The position numbers and the translations under genes are program-made. DNA of 40,514 nucleotides from Luminiphilus sp. (GTDB lineage Bacteria; Pseudomonadota; Gammaproteobacteria; Pseudomonadales; Halieaceae): the NCBI GenBank assembly GCA_016779445.1, contig JADHNP010000017.1, positions 1 through 40,514 of the forward strand, in the 5' to 3' direction. The stretch's first letter is position 1, and the number at the start of each line of letters is the position of its first letter. Shown here piece by piece: positions 18,888 to 26,774 of the stretch. The notes under the pieces were generated by a model. That model searched no databases and was not told the origin of the DNA. It was given only the letters and a program-made list of their open reading frames with translations.

Positions 18888-19054
18888 TGGAGCTCCTTGG
18901 CATGATCGGACAACGAGAAATCACCCTCTGGCACCCTAAAAGCACTCGGCGTACTTGCAAGACGACAGTGTGGCCGCGCGCCATTATCGATTCGCGACTG
19001 CCACTAGGCAACCTTAAAAGCACTATTGCCATGGCCGTTGTGCGCCACGACCCC

Positions 19055-19060
19055 TACAAT
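19055..19060 (+). promoter_or_regulatory. Possible -10 element for mfd
   Basis: TACAAT (five of six matches to TATAAT) lies 25 bp before the mfd ATG, with no good -35 at 16-18 bp. The 198-bp divergent region between the GAPDH gene and mfd holds little else apart from a 10-bp direct repeat, TAAAAGCACT, at 18937-18946 and 19015-19024. Confidence 0.25.
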
Positions 19061-19085
19061 AGGCGGGAAATGCTAGACCTCCACA

Positions 19086-22000
19086 ATGCTTAAAGATCGC
19101 CTTGCAGACACGCCTTGGCCCAATTCAGTGGGATCGCGAACAGCGATAGGCCCATTGCTGGGCTCAGCGGGCTCAGCGGCGATTGCCGAACTTGCAGCGG
19201 CAGACAGACCACTCATCGTGCTGGTCCCGAGTTCTACCGACGCGCTGGTCCTCGCGCGTGAACTGCCGTTGTTCCTGCAATCCGATATTCCGGTGCTCAC
19301 ACTGCCTGACTGGGAAACTCTGCCCTACGACCATTTTTCTCCTCATCAAGACATCGTCTCACAACGCCTGAGGACATTTTACGAACTACCCAATCTCGCT
19401 CAGGGACTCGTCATACTCCCAATCACCACAGCGATGCTGCGTACCCCACCGAAATATTTCATTGAAGGCAACACGCTGGACTTGAGCGCTGGTGACCAGT
19501 TCGATCTGGAGCGCTTCACAACCGGACTCACACTCAACGGATACCATGCGGTCGAGACCGTAATGGAGCATGGAGAATTTGCTGTGCGGGGCGCCCTCCT
19601 CGACGTCTTTCCAATGGGAAGCGAGTCACCCTATCGCATTGATCTATTCGACAACGAGGTCGAGACACTTCGTACCTTTGACCCTGAAACACAACGGACC
19701 GTTAACCAGGTACCGCATATTAAACTCATGCCCGCACGGGAATTTCCCGTCAACTCGGATGCAATTCGCCGTTTCCAGATGTCATGGTATGACACGTTTG
19801 ATGGCGACGCGGACCTCTGCCCCACCTTTAACGAAGTGACTGCCGGCCGGATTCCTGGTGGTGCCGAGTACTACCTGCCGTTGTTTTTTGATCAATGCGG
19901 CTCGGTTTTTGACTACTTGCCCGCGAATGCTGCTATCGCCGTGATGGGCGAGCATCACTCAGCAGCCCAGCGTTACTGGGGTGAAGTAACGGGACGTTTC
20001 GAGGAGTACGGTATAGACCCCAGACGCCCCTTGCTCCCGCCCGCGCGAAGCTTCCTGCCGGTAGAAGAGCTGTATGCAAAACTGGCCGAACATGCAGTGC
20101 TCGAGCTTAAGACCTCCGGGGAAGCGCCTGTCCATGTGACCATGCCCTTCAAGCCGCCTCCCATGCTCACTCGGCCCGCAGGAGAAAATGGCTATCAGGA
20201 CCTGTTACGCAGATTCGTTGTCGACCATAACGGTCCGGTTTTGTTGTGCGCTGAGAGCGCAGGTCGCAGAGAAATTTTGCTGGAAACACTGGCAAAAGCG
20301 GATCTCAATCCGGAGCCCGTGTCGGATTGGCCTGACTTCTTAGCAAGGCAAATACATTTTGGCATTACCGTCGCCCCCGTCGATCGCGGATTCTACGCCG
20401 GCCCGGGCGCCCCGACACTCGTCTGTGAATCGCAATTATTCGGCCAACGTGTCGCACAACGCCGAAGGCGAACAACACGTGACGAGACGGACACTGATGC
20501 GATTATCCGGGACCTTACCGAACTCCGCGTGGGTTTACCTGTTGTCCATATAGAACACGGTGTAGGCAGATATCTCGGACTGCAGGTGCTGCAGATAGAG
20601 GCAGATGACGCCGAGTTTCTGCTGCTGGAGTACGCTGAAAATAACAAATTGTATGTGCCAGTAGGCTCGTTGCACCTGATTAGTCGCTATACCGCCGGAG
20701 ACCCTGATACTGCCCCGCTCCATCGTTTGGGCAGCGATCAGTGGGAGAAGGCGCGAAAAAAAGCACAGGAGCGAGCAGCGGATGTCGCGGCGCAGCTGCT
20801 CGAGGTCTACGCCAGAAGAGAGTCGCGGCAGGGACATGCGCACACTCTCGATGCGCAAAAATGGCTGAACTTCTGCGAGGATTTCCCTTTTGAGGAGACG
20901 CCCGATCAGGCTGCCGCTATTGAAGCGGTGCAAGCAGATATGTGCGCACCCAAAGTGATGGACCGGCTGATATGTGGCGATGTCGGTTTTGGCAAAACCG
21001 AAGTCGCCATGCGCGCAGCCTTTATCGCCGCCCAGAATGGACGGCAAACGGCCGTGCTGGTGCCTACGACATTACTGGCTAATCAGCATCACGCCAACTT
21101 TCGCGATCGTTTTGCCAACTGGCCTTACACGGTAGAGGTGGTCTCCCGCTTCAAGTCGACCAAAGATCTCAAAAATATTGTCGAACGAGTGCAGTCTGGA
21201 GATATCGATATTCTGGTGGGCACCCACAAACTTCTCCAAAGTGATTTTGGCTTTAAAGACCTAGGCCTTTTGATCATCGACGAAGAGCATCGCTTTGGGG
21301 TCAAGCAAAAGGAAGCGATCAAGGCATTGCGCGCCGAAGTAGACATCCTGACCATGACTGCCACACCGATTCCACGAACATTGAACATGGCGCTGGGCGG
21401 CCTCCGCGACCTCTCTATCATCGCCACTCCTCCCGCACGACGTCTGTCGATCAAAACCTTTGTCAGAGAGCACAGTATTGCACTGGTCAAGGAGGCCGTA
21501 CTGAGAGAGACGCTGCGAGGCGGCCAGGTTTTCTACCTGCATAACGAGGTCAAAACTATTGAGGAGAGTGCGCGTAAGCTACGCGACTTGCTCCCTGAAC
21601 TGTCCATAGGCGTCGCTCATGGTCAATTGCGTGAGCAGGCTATTGAGCGCGTCATGAGGGAATTCTATCACCAGCAGCATCATATACTGGTGTGCTCTAC
21701 CATCATTGAGACGGGGATCGACATCCCCAATGCCAACACCATCATCATAGAGCGAGCTGACCGATTCGGATTAGCACAACTGCATCAGCTGCGGGGACGC
21801 GTTGGCAGATCACATCATCAGGCTTACGCCTACCTCCTCAGCCCGCCCCGAAGCGTCATCACTTCAGATGCGCAGAAAAGACTCGATGCGATCGAAGCCG
21901 CAGGAGATCTTGGCGCAGGTTATCAACTGGCCTCACATGACATGGAAATCCGTGGTGCCGGTGAACTGCTAGGTGCTGAGCAATCCGGGCAAATACATCA

Positions 22001-22535
22001 GGTTGGTTTTTCCCTCTATCTCGAAATGCTGGACAGCGCGGTGTCTGCTTTGCGGCGGGGGGACATACCCGATATTGATCAACCTCTCGACAGTGGCACG
22101 GAAGTCAAGCTGCATGTTCCTGCATTGATCCCTGAGTCATACCTGCCAGACATCACAACCCGACTGGTACTCTATAAGAGGATCGCACAAGCCCATAGCG
22201 ACAGCGCGCTTCGAGACATTCAGGTGGAGATGATCGATCGCTTTGGCTTGCTGCCCGACCCCGTCAAAAATTTATTTACCTGCGCACAACTGCGAGTGAC
22301 AGCGCAAAAATTGGGTATCAGCGAGATCGATATGACTGACGAAGGTGGGAGCATCGAATTTAAGGCATCTACGGCGGTAGAGCCCGCCGCGATCGTAAAA
22401 TTGATTCAAACAGAACCGCTCTGCTATAGCCTGAGCGCAAAAGGCAAGCTGCGGGTAAAAAAAGCACTACCCACTCTGCTCTCAAGAGCGGAATTTGTAG
22501 AAAACCTGATAAACCCTTGGCTCGAGGCAGCATGA
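19086..22535 (+). CDS. mfd: Transcription-repair coupling factor Mfd
   Basis: Mfd removes RNA polymerase stalled at DNA lesions and recruits UvrA. The 1149 residues match the family (E. coli 1148). Visible parts in order: a UvrB-like N-terminal region (~1-340) with LPDWETLPYDHFSPHQDIVSQRL; the RNA polymerase-interacting domain from about 480 (PVVHIEHGVGRYLGL); RecG-like helicase motifs with Walker A GDVGFGKTE (~630) and the box LLIIDEEHRFG (~727), TATPIPRTLNMAL and LHQLRGRVGRSHHQAYAYLL; and a C-terminal TRCF domain. No clear Shine-Dalgarno precedes the ATG. csiV follows with a 4-nt overlap. Confidence 0.97.
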   Translation: MLKDRLADTPWPNSVGSRTAIGPLLGSAGSAAIAELAAADRPLIVLVPSSTDALVLARELPLFLQSDIPVLTLPDWETLPYDHFSPHQDIVSQRLRTFYELPNLAQGLVILPITTAMLRTPPKYFIEGNTLDLSAGDQFDLERFTTGLTLNGYHAVETVMEHGEFAVRGALLDVFPMGSESPYRIDLFDNEVETLRTFDPETQRTVNQVPHIKLMPAREFPVNSDAIRRFQMSWYDTFDGDADLCPTFNEVTAGRIPGGAEYYLPLFFDQCGSVFDYLPANAAIAVMGEHHSAAQRYWGEVTGRFEEYGIDPRRPLLPPARSFLPVEELYAKLAEHAVLELKTSGEAPVHVTMPFKPPPMLTRPAGENGYQDLLRRFVVDHNGPVLLCAESAGRREILLETLAKADLNPEPVSDWPDFLARQIHFGITVAPVDRGFYAGPGAPTLVCESQLFGQRVAQRRRRTTRDETDTDAIIRDLTELRVGLPVVHIEHGVGRYLGLQVLQIEADDAEFLLLEYAENNKLYVPVGSLHLISRYTAGDPDTAPLHRLGSDQWEKARKKAQERAADVAAQLLEVYARRESRQGHAHTLDAQKWLNFCEDFPFEETPDQAAAIEAVQADMCAPKVMDRLICGDVGFGKTEVAMRAAFIAAQNGRQTAVLVPTTLLANQHHANFRDRFANWPYTVEVVSRFKSTKDLKNIVERVQSGDIDILVGTHKLLQSDFGFKDLGLLIIDEEHRFGVKQKEAIKALRAEVDILTMTATPIPRTLNMALGGLRDLSIIATPPARRLSIKTFVREHSIALVKEAVLRETLRGGQVFYLHNEVKTIEESARKLRDLLPELSIGVAHGQLREQAIERVMREFYHQQHHILVCSTIIETGIDIPNANTIIIERADRFGLAQLHQLRGRVGRSHHQAYAYLLSPPRSVITSDAQKRLDAIEAAGDLGAGYQLASHDMEIRGAGELLGAEQSGQIHQVGFSLYLEMLDSAVSALRRGDIPDIDQPLDSGTEVKLHVPALIPESYLPDITTRLVLYKRIAQAHSDSALRDIQVEMIDRFGLLPDPVKNLFTCAQLRVTAQKLGISEIDMTDEGGSIEFKASTAVEPAAIVKLIQTEPLCYSLSAKGKLRVKKALPTLLSRAEFVENLINPWLEAA

Positions 22536-23881
22536 TGCGTCAAAGCGCCATTTTATTTTTATCTGGGATGCTAACCGCCAGCTTATCCGCCGCCCCACTG
22601 CCAGGCGGATTCGATCACTCTGGCTGGTATGAATTTGAAGTCGTCATTCTGATCAATTCCGAGGCAGAGGTATTGGAGAGTCAGACTTGGCCACTACTGC
22701 CCCAGCCCGGTTATCCTAGCCGGTGGCGATGGCTCATGGATAAAACGACACCCCCTCCAGAATCTGACATGGTTAAGGATGCTCGCATTCATCAGAGCCT
22801 GTCAGGGCATACTATGATTTACGAGCCGGAAATCGCGCCGGCACCCTGGTTGCCAACCAACGCCCTAATGACCGAGGACGATCTTGCCTTGATCAATGAA
22901 CTAATTGACTTGGGGCTGGGGTCGTCCCGAGAAGATCGCGAAGCATCATTAACACCTACCGAGTCAGCGTCTTCCGAACAGATAGAAGCGCCCACCTCCA
23001 ACCCAATCCTCCCATTTGAGGCATATGAACCGGAGGCCGGCCCCGTTCCACTGCTCTCGCTGGAATCTCTGGTGTTGGAGGGCGCGCCCGCAAACTTATC
23101 GCAAGAGGTCAGTGTACCTTTTGCGCGCCCGGAGCAGCGAGCAGAGCTCCTCCCAATCGAAGTAGCGGCAAAATCTATTCCCCTGCCCGCGACATTCGAG
23201 CGACTCCCTTTGTCCAAGCTGGCGCCGGGGCTTGAGCGTTACCGTCGGAGCAACAACGACGAGATTATCGCAGCCACCTCATGGCTTCAGGGACCCGGGA
23301 ACGAAAATCTCCCGATTGTGATTGAACCCGAAAGCAGTGACCGATACCCCCTTGCACAGGGATTTATTCAACTTTTGCCACGAGCAAACGGCTGGCGTCT
23401 TGGGCTGAATATTTGGGCTAATACACAAGGCCAGTATCTACCTGATGTCTTCACAATGGATCCACCGCCACCCTCTCCACCGCGCACGACGATAGTGCCG
23501 GGACACGTCACGGGATCTCCTCAAATGTCCGGGACACTCAGCGCTACTTCAACAACACGGCTGAATGACGGGACCATGATCGACAAGGGGTATGCGCAAG
23601 GTGGAGGAGCGAATCAGCGCTTCGAGGGCACCGAGCAATTTGGTGAGGGCGACCTTGAGTCCGGCGTGGCTGCGGTCGACAGCGCCCCGCCGCCTCCCGA
23701 TTGGAATTGGCGTCACGTTATTCACGTTGCAGACACCGTACCCTTGACCGAGAACCGGTTGCGCTACTACGACCACCCAGTGATTAAAGTTTTGGCAATT
23801 TGGCGAGAGCTCAGTTGGTATGAATTATATCTGCGAGGCGCCATGCTGAGAGAGGCTGAGCACGCCCGGCCGGCTGATTAG
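22532..23881 (+). CDS. CsiV-family periplasmic protein
   Basis: CsiV was described in Vibrio as a cell-shape and peptidoglycan-related protein, and family members follow mfd in several gammaproteobacteria. From the ATG at 22532, which overlaps the mfd stop as ATGA, the protein has 449 residues and starts with a signal peptide ending near SLSAAPLPGG. The family blocks are an early WYEFEVVILI and a C-terminal RLRYYDHPVIKVLAIW. The middle (residues ~130-220 and 310-390) is Pro/Glu-rich and looks disordered. An upstream in-frame start at 22517 would add five residues inside mfd and is unlikely. Confidence 0.82.
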   Translation: MMRQSAILFLSGMLTASLSAAPLPGGFDHSGWYEFEVVILINSEAEVLESQTWPLLPQPGYPSRWRWLMDKTTPPPESDMVKDARIHQSLSGHTMIYEPEIAPAPWLPTNALMTEDDLALINELIDLGLGSSREDREASLTPTESASSEQIEAPTSNPILPFEAYEPEAGPVPLLSLESLVLEGAPANLSQEVSVPFARPEQRAELLPIEVAAKSIPLPATFERLPLSKLAPGLERYRRSNNDEIIAATSWLQGPGNENLPIVIEPESSDRYPLAQGFIQLLPRANGWRLGLNIWANTQGQYLPDVFTMDPPPPSPPRTTIVPGHVTGSPQMSGTLSATSTTRLNDGTMIDKGYAQGGGANQRFEGTEQFGEGDLESGVAAVDSAPPPPDWNWRHVIHVADTVPLTENRLRYYDHPVIKVLAIWRELSWYELYLRGAMLREAEHARPAD

Positions 23882-23905
23882 GCACTGTCTCTTGCACGCT
23901 TTACG

Positions 23906-25024
23906 CTAAGCATCTCTGTCGTCTGCACCTAACCGCGGACCACCCGGATCCAGCAACACCGTGCGGGTAGGGAAGGCAATATCTGCACCCATGCGTTCGA
24001 TAATTTCCAGAATATTGAGCAGAATCTCCTGCTTCACGCCGTGGTATGTCACCCAATCTGTAGTCCGGGTGAAAGTGTAGATAAAGAAATCCAAGGAAGA
24101 TGAACCAAAAGAGACAAAATTAACAATTAGGGTGCGCGATTGATCGATCTCCCCGTGTCCTCGCAGCATGGCCTCGACCTCCGAAACAATCTCTGCCATC
24201 ACCGCCGAATCACTATAGCGGACACCGATGGTTTCGTAGATTCGCCGGTTCCGCATCCGCGACGGATTTTCAATTGCCACAGTAGAAAAGACAGAGTTGG
24301 GAACGTAAAGGGGCCGCTGGTCGAAGGTTCTGATGCGGGTTATGCGCCAGCCAACATTCTCTACGGTTCCCTCGACTTCTCGGTCAGGTGATCTAATCCA
24401 ATCGCCTACCGCGAATGGACGGTCGAGGAAAATACTGAGTCCACCCAAAAAATTGGCGAGTAAATCCTTGGCGGCAAAACCCACTGCAATCCCGCCCACT
24501 CCTCCAAATGCGAGCAAGCCCGATACCGAAACACCCAAGGACTGAAGAATCATAATGCCCGCGATGGCCCAAATCACAATGCGGCTGAGGCGCGCCACTG
24601 CGTTAATCGTGGCGCGCTCACCAGACTCCAGCGCTCCCCGGTGTTCACTCAGCAACTCCTCTTCAATCCCTCGACTCAAACGATGCGCCAGCCAACCCAC
24701 CAGCGACAGTATCGCCGTATCTGACAGTCGCAATAAGGCCTCACGAATCCCGTCGAGCACATTGAAAAGCGACAGGGACAACAGCCCCAGAATGACCCAC
24801 ATGACCCATTGGATGGGTGGGAAGACCGAATATAGGAAAACGTCATCCCAGCGCGTCTCAGTGCGATCAGCCGCGATGGTCAGCCCTTTGACCACTCGAT
24901 ATATTGTGTAGTGCCCAGTTATCCCAACCAGTAGCAAAGCCGTGAACACCACGCTGTCTGTCGGCACGTGCAAAACCCCAGCAATGGGCTCCAGCAGATC
25001 TCTTAAAAACAACATCAACAACAC
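23906..25024 (-). CDS. MscS-family mechanosensitive channel
   Basis: The 372-residue protein has five likely membrane helices (about 24-45, 68-90, 98-115, 140-165 and the pore helix 167-190), followed by the MscS beta domain. The pore and adjoining segment read GGVGGIAVGFAAKDLLANFLGG, then IFLDRPFAVGDWI, both hallmarks of the family. It would release ions under membrane tension. It resembles the five-helix YbdG-like branch more than three-helix MscS. The start is unclear: GTG at 25024, TTG codons just after it and ATG at 25015 all share one GGAG. It is divergent from lexA and convergent with csiV (24 bp between stops). Confidence 0.88.
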   Translation of the reverse strand: MLLMLFLRDLLEPIAGVLHVPTDSVVFTALLLVGITGHYTIYRVVKGLTIAADRTETRWDDVFLYSVFPPIQWVMWVILGLLSLSLFNVLDGIREALLRLSDTAILSLVGWLAHRLSRGIEEELLSEHRGALESGERATINAVARLSRIVIWAIAGIMILQSLGVSVSGLLAFGGVGGIAVGFAAKDLLANFLGGLSIFLDRPFAVGDWIRSPDREVEGTVENVGWRITRIRTFDQRPLYVPNSVFSTVAIENPSRMRNRRIYETIGVRYSDSAVMAEIVSEVEAMLRGHGEIDQSRTLIVNFVSFGSSSLDFFIYTFTRTTDWVTYHGVKQEILLNILEIIERMGADIAFPTRTVLLDPGGPRLGADDRDA

Positions 25025-25083
25025 CGCTCCGTAAATTGGGGATCTATCGTAACCCAGCTACCGCCGCCCGGCACCAGAGCAGA

Positions 25084-25099
25084 CTGTACAAAAACACAG
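25084..25099 (+). promoter_or_regulatory. SOS (LexA) box 1
   Basis: CTGTACAAAAACACAG fits the LexA consensus CTG-N10-CAG exactly. It is the distal member of a tandem pair in front of lexA; the centres of the two boxes are 17 bp apart. Autoregulation of lexA through two operators is known from E. coli. Confidence 0.88.
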
Positions 25100-25100
25100 A

Positions 25101-25116
25101 CTGTATATATCATCAG
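25101..25116 (+). promoter_or_regulatory. SOS (LexA) box 2
   Basis: CTGTATATATCATCAG fits CTG-N10-CAG with the AT-alternating core typical of strong LexA sites. It includes a TATATA that may serve as the lexA -10, so a bound repressor would block polymerase. The lexA ATG lies 22 bp downstream. Confidence 0.92.
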
Positions 25117-25138
25117 CCCATAAACTGGAGCTATCACC

Positions 25139-25735
25139 ATGAAGCTGACCGCCAGACAACAGCAAGTACTTGAGGTTATCCGCCAATATGTAGCCGATAC
25201 GGGCTACCCCCCGACTCGGGCTGATATCGCCCACGAGTTAGGGTTTAAGTCTGCTAATGCAGCAGAGGAACATCTCCGCGCCCTCGCGAGAAAAGGGGCA
25301 ATAGAGATGATAGCCGGCACTTCTCGTGGCATCCGTTTAACTGAAAGCACCGGACTCCCGATTATCGGACGGGTTGCTGCAGGTTCTCCGGTGTTGGCAA
25401 CAGAGCATATAGAAGACTACTGCGAACTAGCGTCCGGATTTTTCTCGCCCGGCGCTGACTATCTTCTCAGGGTAACCGGGGACAGCATGAAAGATGCGGG
25501 CATCTTTGATGGTGATCTGCTCGCAGTGCACAACACACAAACAGCCAAGGATGGTCAGATCGTCGTGGCGCGCATCGAGGATGAAGTGACTGTCAAGCGG
25601 CTCAAGCGATCGGGGCAGCATATGCTTAAATTACTGCCGGAGAACCCCGACTATGACCCAATCGTGGTGGATCTTCGCCAAACAGAAGTGGCGATAGAGG
25701 GCATCAGTGTGGGTATCATTCGTCAGCAAATGTGA
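25139..25735 (+). CDS. lexA: SOS repressor LexA
   Basis: LexA represses the SOS regulon and cleaves itself when RecA is active. The 198-residue protein has an N-terminal winged helix-turn-helix ([25 protein letters not shown]), the cleavage site Ala81-Gly82 in RVAAGSP, catalytic Ser116 in GDSM and Lys153 in VTVKRLKR. All catalytic residues are present. The ATG has GGAG 9 nt upstream. Two SOS boxes stand in the promoter. sulA, which often follows lexA in pseudomonads, is not found downstream. Confidence 0.97.
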   Translation: MKLTARQQQVLEVIRQYVADTGYPPTRADIAHELGFKSANAAEEHLRALARKGAIEMIAGTSRGIRLTESTGLPIIGRVAAGSPVLATEHIEDYCELASGFFSPGADYLLRVTGDSMKDAGIFDGDLLAVHNTQTAKDGQIVVARIEDEVTVKRLKRSGQHMLKLLPENPDYDPIVVDLRQTEVAIEGISVGIIRQQM

Positions 25736-25861
25736 CGCAATAGGTCTTAAAGGCTCAACGCGGGCCGACCATGCAGAAGAGACCTGCTAACCATCCCGTT
25801 GAGGCAGTCGCTTAATGGCATACCTTGGCCAACTCGCTGCACGTAGGGTCGATATTTTGGG

Positions 25862-25896
25862 GGGAGCAGTATCTGAAGCTTTCATTTGCAGCTCCC
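25862..25896. terminator. Long imperfect hairpin in the lexA 3' region
   Basis: The arms GGGAGCAGTATCTGAA and TTCATTTGCAGCTCCC flank a GCT loop, and 13 of 16 positions can pair (one G-T). It lies in the 213-bp convergent gap between lexA and the 83-aa gene. No T-run follows on either strand, so an intrinsic terminator is only one option. I see no gene in the rest of this gap. Confidence 0.4.
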
Positions 25897-25948
25897 GGAG
25901 AAGATAACGAAGCGTATTGCCCCGCTGTAACGCAACGCTAGCGCGGAA

Positions 25949-26200
25949 TTAGTGCAACGTTCGTCTCTCTGACATGTCAGCAGTATCGACTTCGAGGTTG
26001 TTGACCTCAGACAGTCTCGCCGCCGCTTCTATGCCAGCCTGAATCATAACTCGGGCAATTTCCAAATTATTTCCCATCAGGTAAGCATTTGCCTCATCGG
26101 AAAACTGGATGCTGAGCAGTGGCTCTGAGTCGTCTTCGACGCGCTGCAACACCACCTCTCCATCACCTAGATCCACAATTTCAAGCAAGGATGTAGACAC
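25949..26200 (-). CDS. Conserved hypothetical protein, 83 aa
   Basis: A small acidic protein with no signal peptide or membrane helix. It begins with a hydrophobic strand pattern (SLLEIVDLGDGEVVLQRV), then SIQFSDEANAYLM and a helical stretch ARVMIQAGIEAAARL. Similar small proteins lie between lexA and topA in Pseudomonas-like genomes as far as I recall, but no function is known to me. The GTG start at 26200 has AGAGGA 6 nt upstream, which supports translation. It is followed by the convergent end of lexA. Confidence 0.75.
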   Translation of the reverse strand: MSTSLLEIVDLGDGEVVLQRVEDDSEPLLSIQFSDEANAYLMGNNLEIARVMIQAGIEAAARLSEVNNLEVDTADMSERRTLH

Positions 26201-26312
26201 TCAATGTCCTCTCTTTTATTGATCCCCCAGTAACACAACTAAGGGATACTCCACGTTAACACTCTCATCACACATCTGCCACTGAGCCGCCAAGATGTTA
26301 AAAAACAACACG

Positions 26313-26774
26313 CTATGATTCGTCGACGGCGCCTGCAATCAGATCCGCTAGCTCCATCAGCTGCTGCAGCCACACTTCGAAGTGCCGGGCGTCAAAACCG
26401 CGCACATCTGATGCGAGGTGCCCGGGGGCAACCGATAGCGACGCGCGAGTAATGGGCTGTTTGAGGGCCGCTACCCAACCGTCATTCTCTAAAGCGGCGC
26501 AAGCGTTAACCTCAGCAGGACGAACGAGGCCAGCGGGCAACGGTGGCAGATCATTAACAGAGTGCGGGGGCTGCTCCGGGACTTGGTTTACTCGACAGGC
26601 AGCTAGCAGTAACCAACCATAGGCATCCAGAAAATGTCGCCTCACCGCGGGTGCAAAAGCCAAACCGACCTGCTCCCTCGGCTCTGATTCTCCATCAATC
26701 ATGTAACGCCAGCCCGTGAGCAGAATCTTACCGTGATAAATACTCTGATTGGCAAAGGCCAGGGACTGGCTCAA
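26313..26774 (-). CDS. DUF6586-like hypothetical protein
   Basis: A soluble, mostly helical 153-residue protein. The N-terminal part ([21 protein letters not shown]) and a central [16 protein letters not shown] resemble the DUF6586 family encoded next to topA in pseudomonads. The function is unknown. It starts with TTG at 26774, overlapping the topA stop as TTGA, so it is probably coupled to topA. I find no other start with a better fit in frame. Confidence 0.7.
   Translation of the reverse strand: MSQSLAFANQSIYHGKILLTGWRYMIDGESEPREQVGLAFAPAVRRHFLDAYGWLLLAACRVNQVPEQPPHSVNDLPPLPAGLVRPAEVNACAALENDGWVAALKQPITRASLSVAPGHLASDVRGFDARHFEVWLQQLMELADLIAGAVDES

Noticed and set aside
20535-21047. Long antisense frame inside mfd (170 codons)
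   Set aside because: It lies wholly within mfd, shows no recognisable motif, and is explained by the codon pattern of the real gene.
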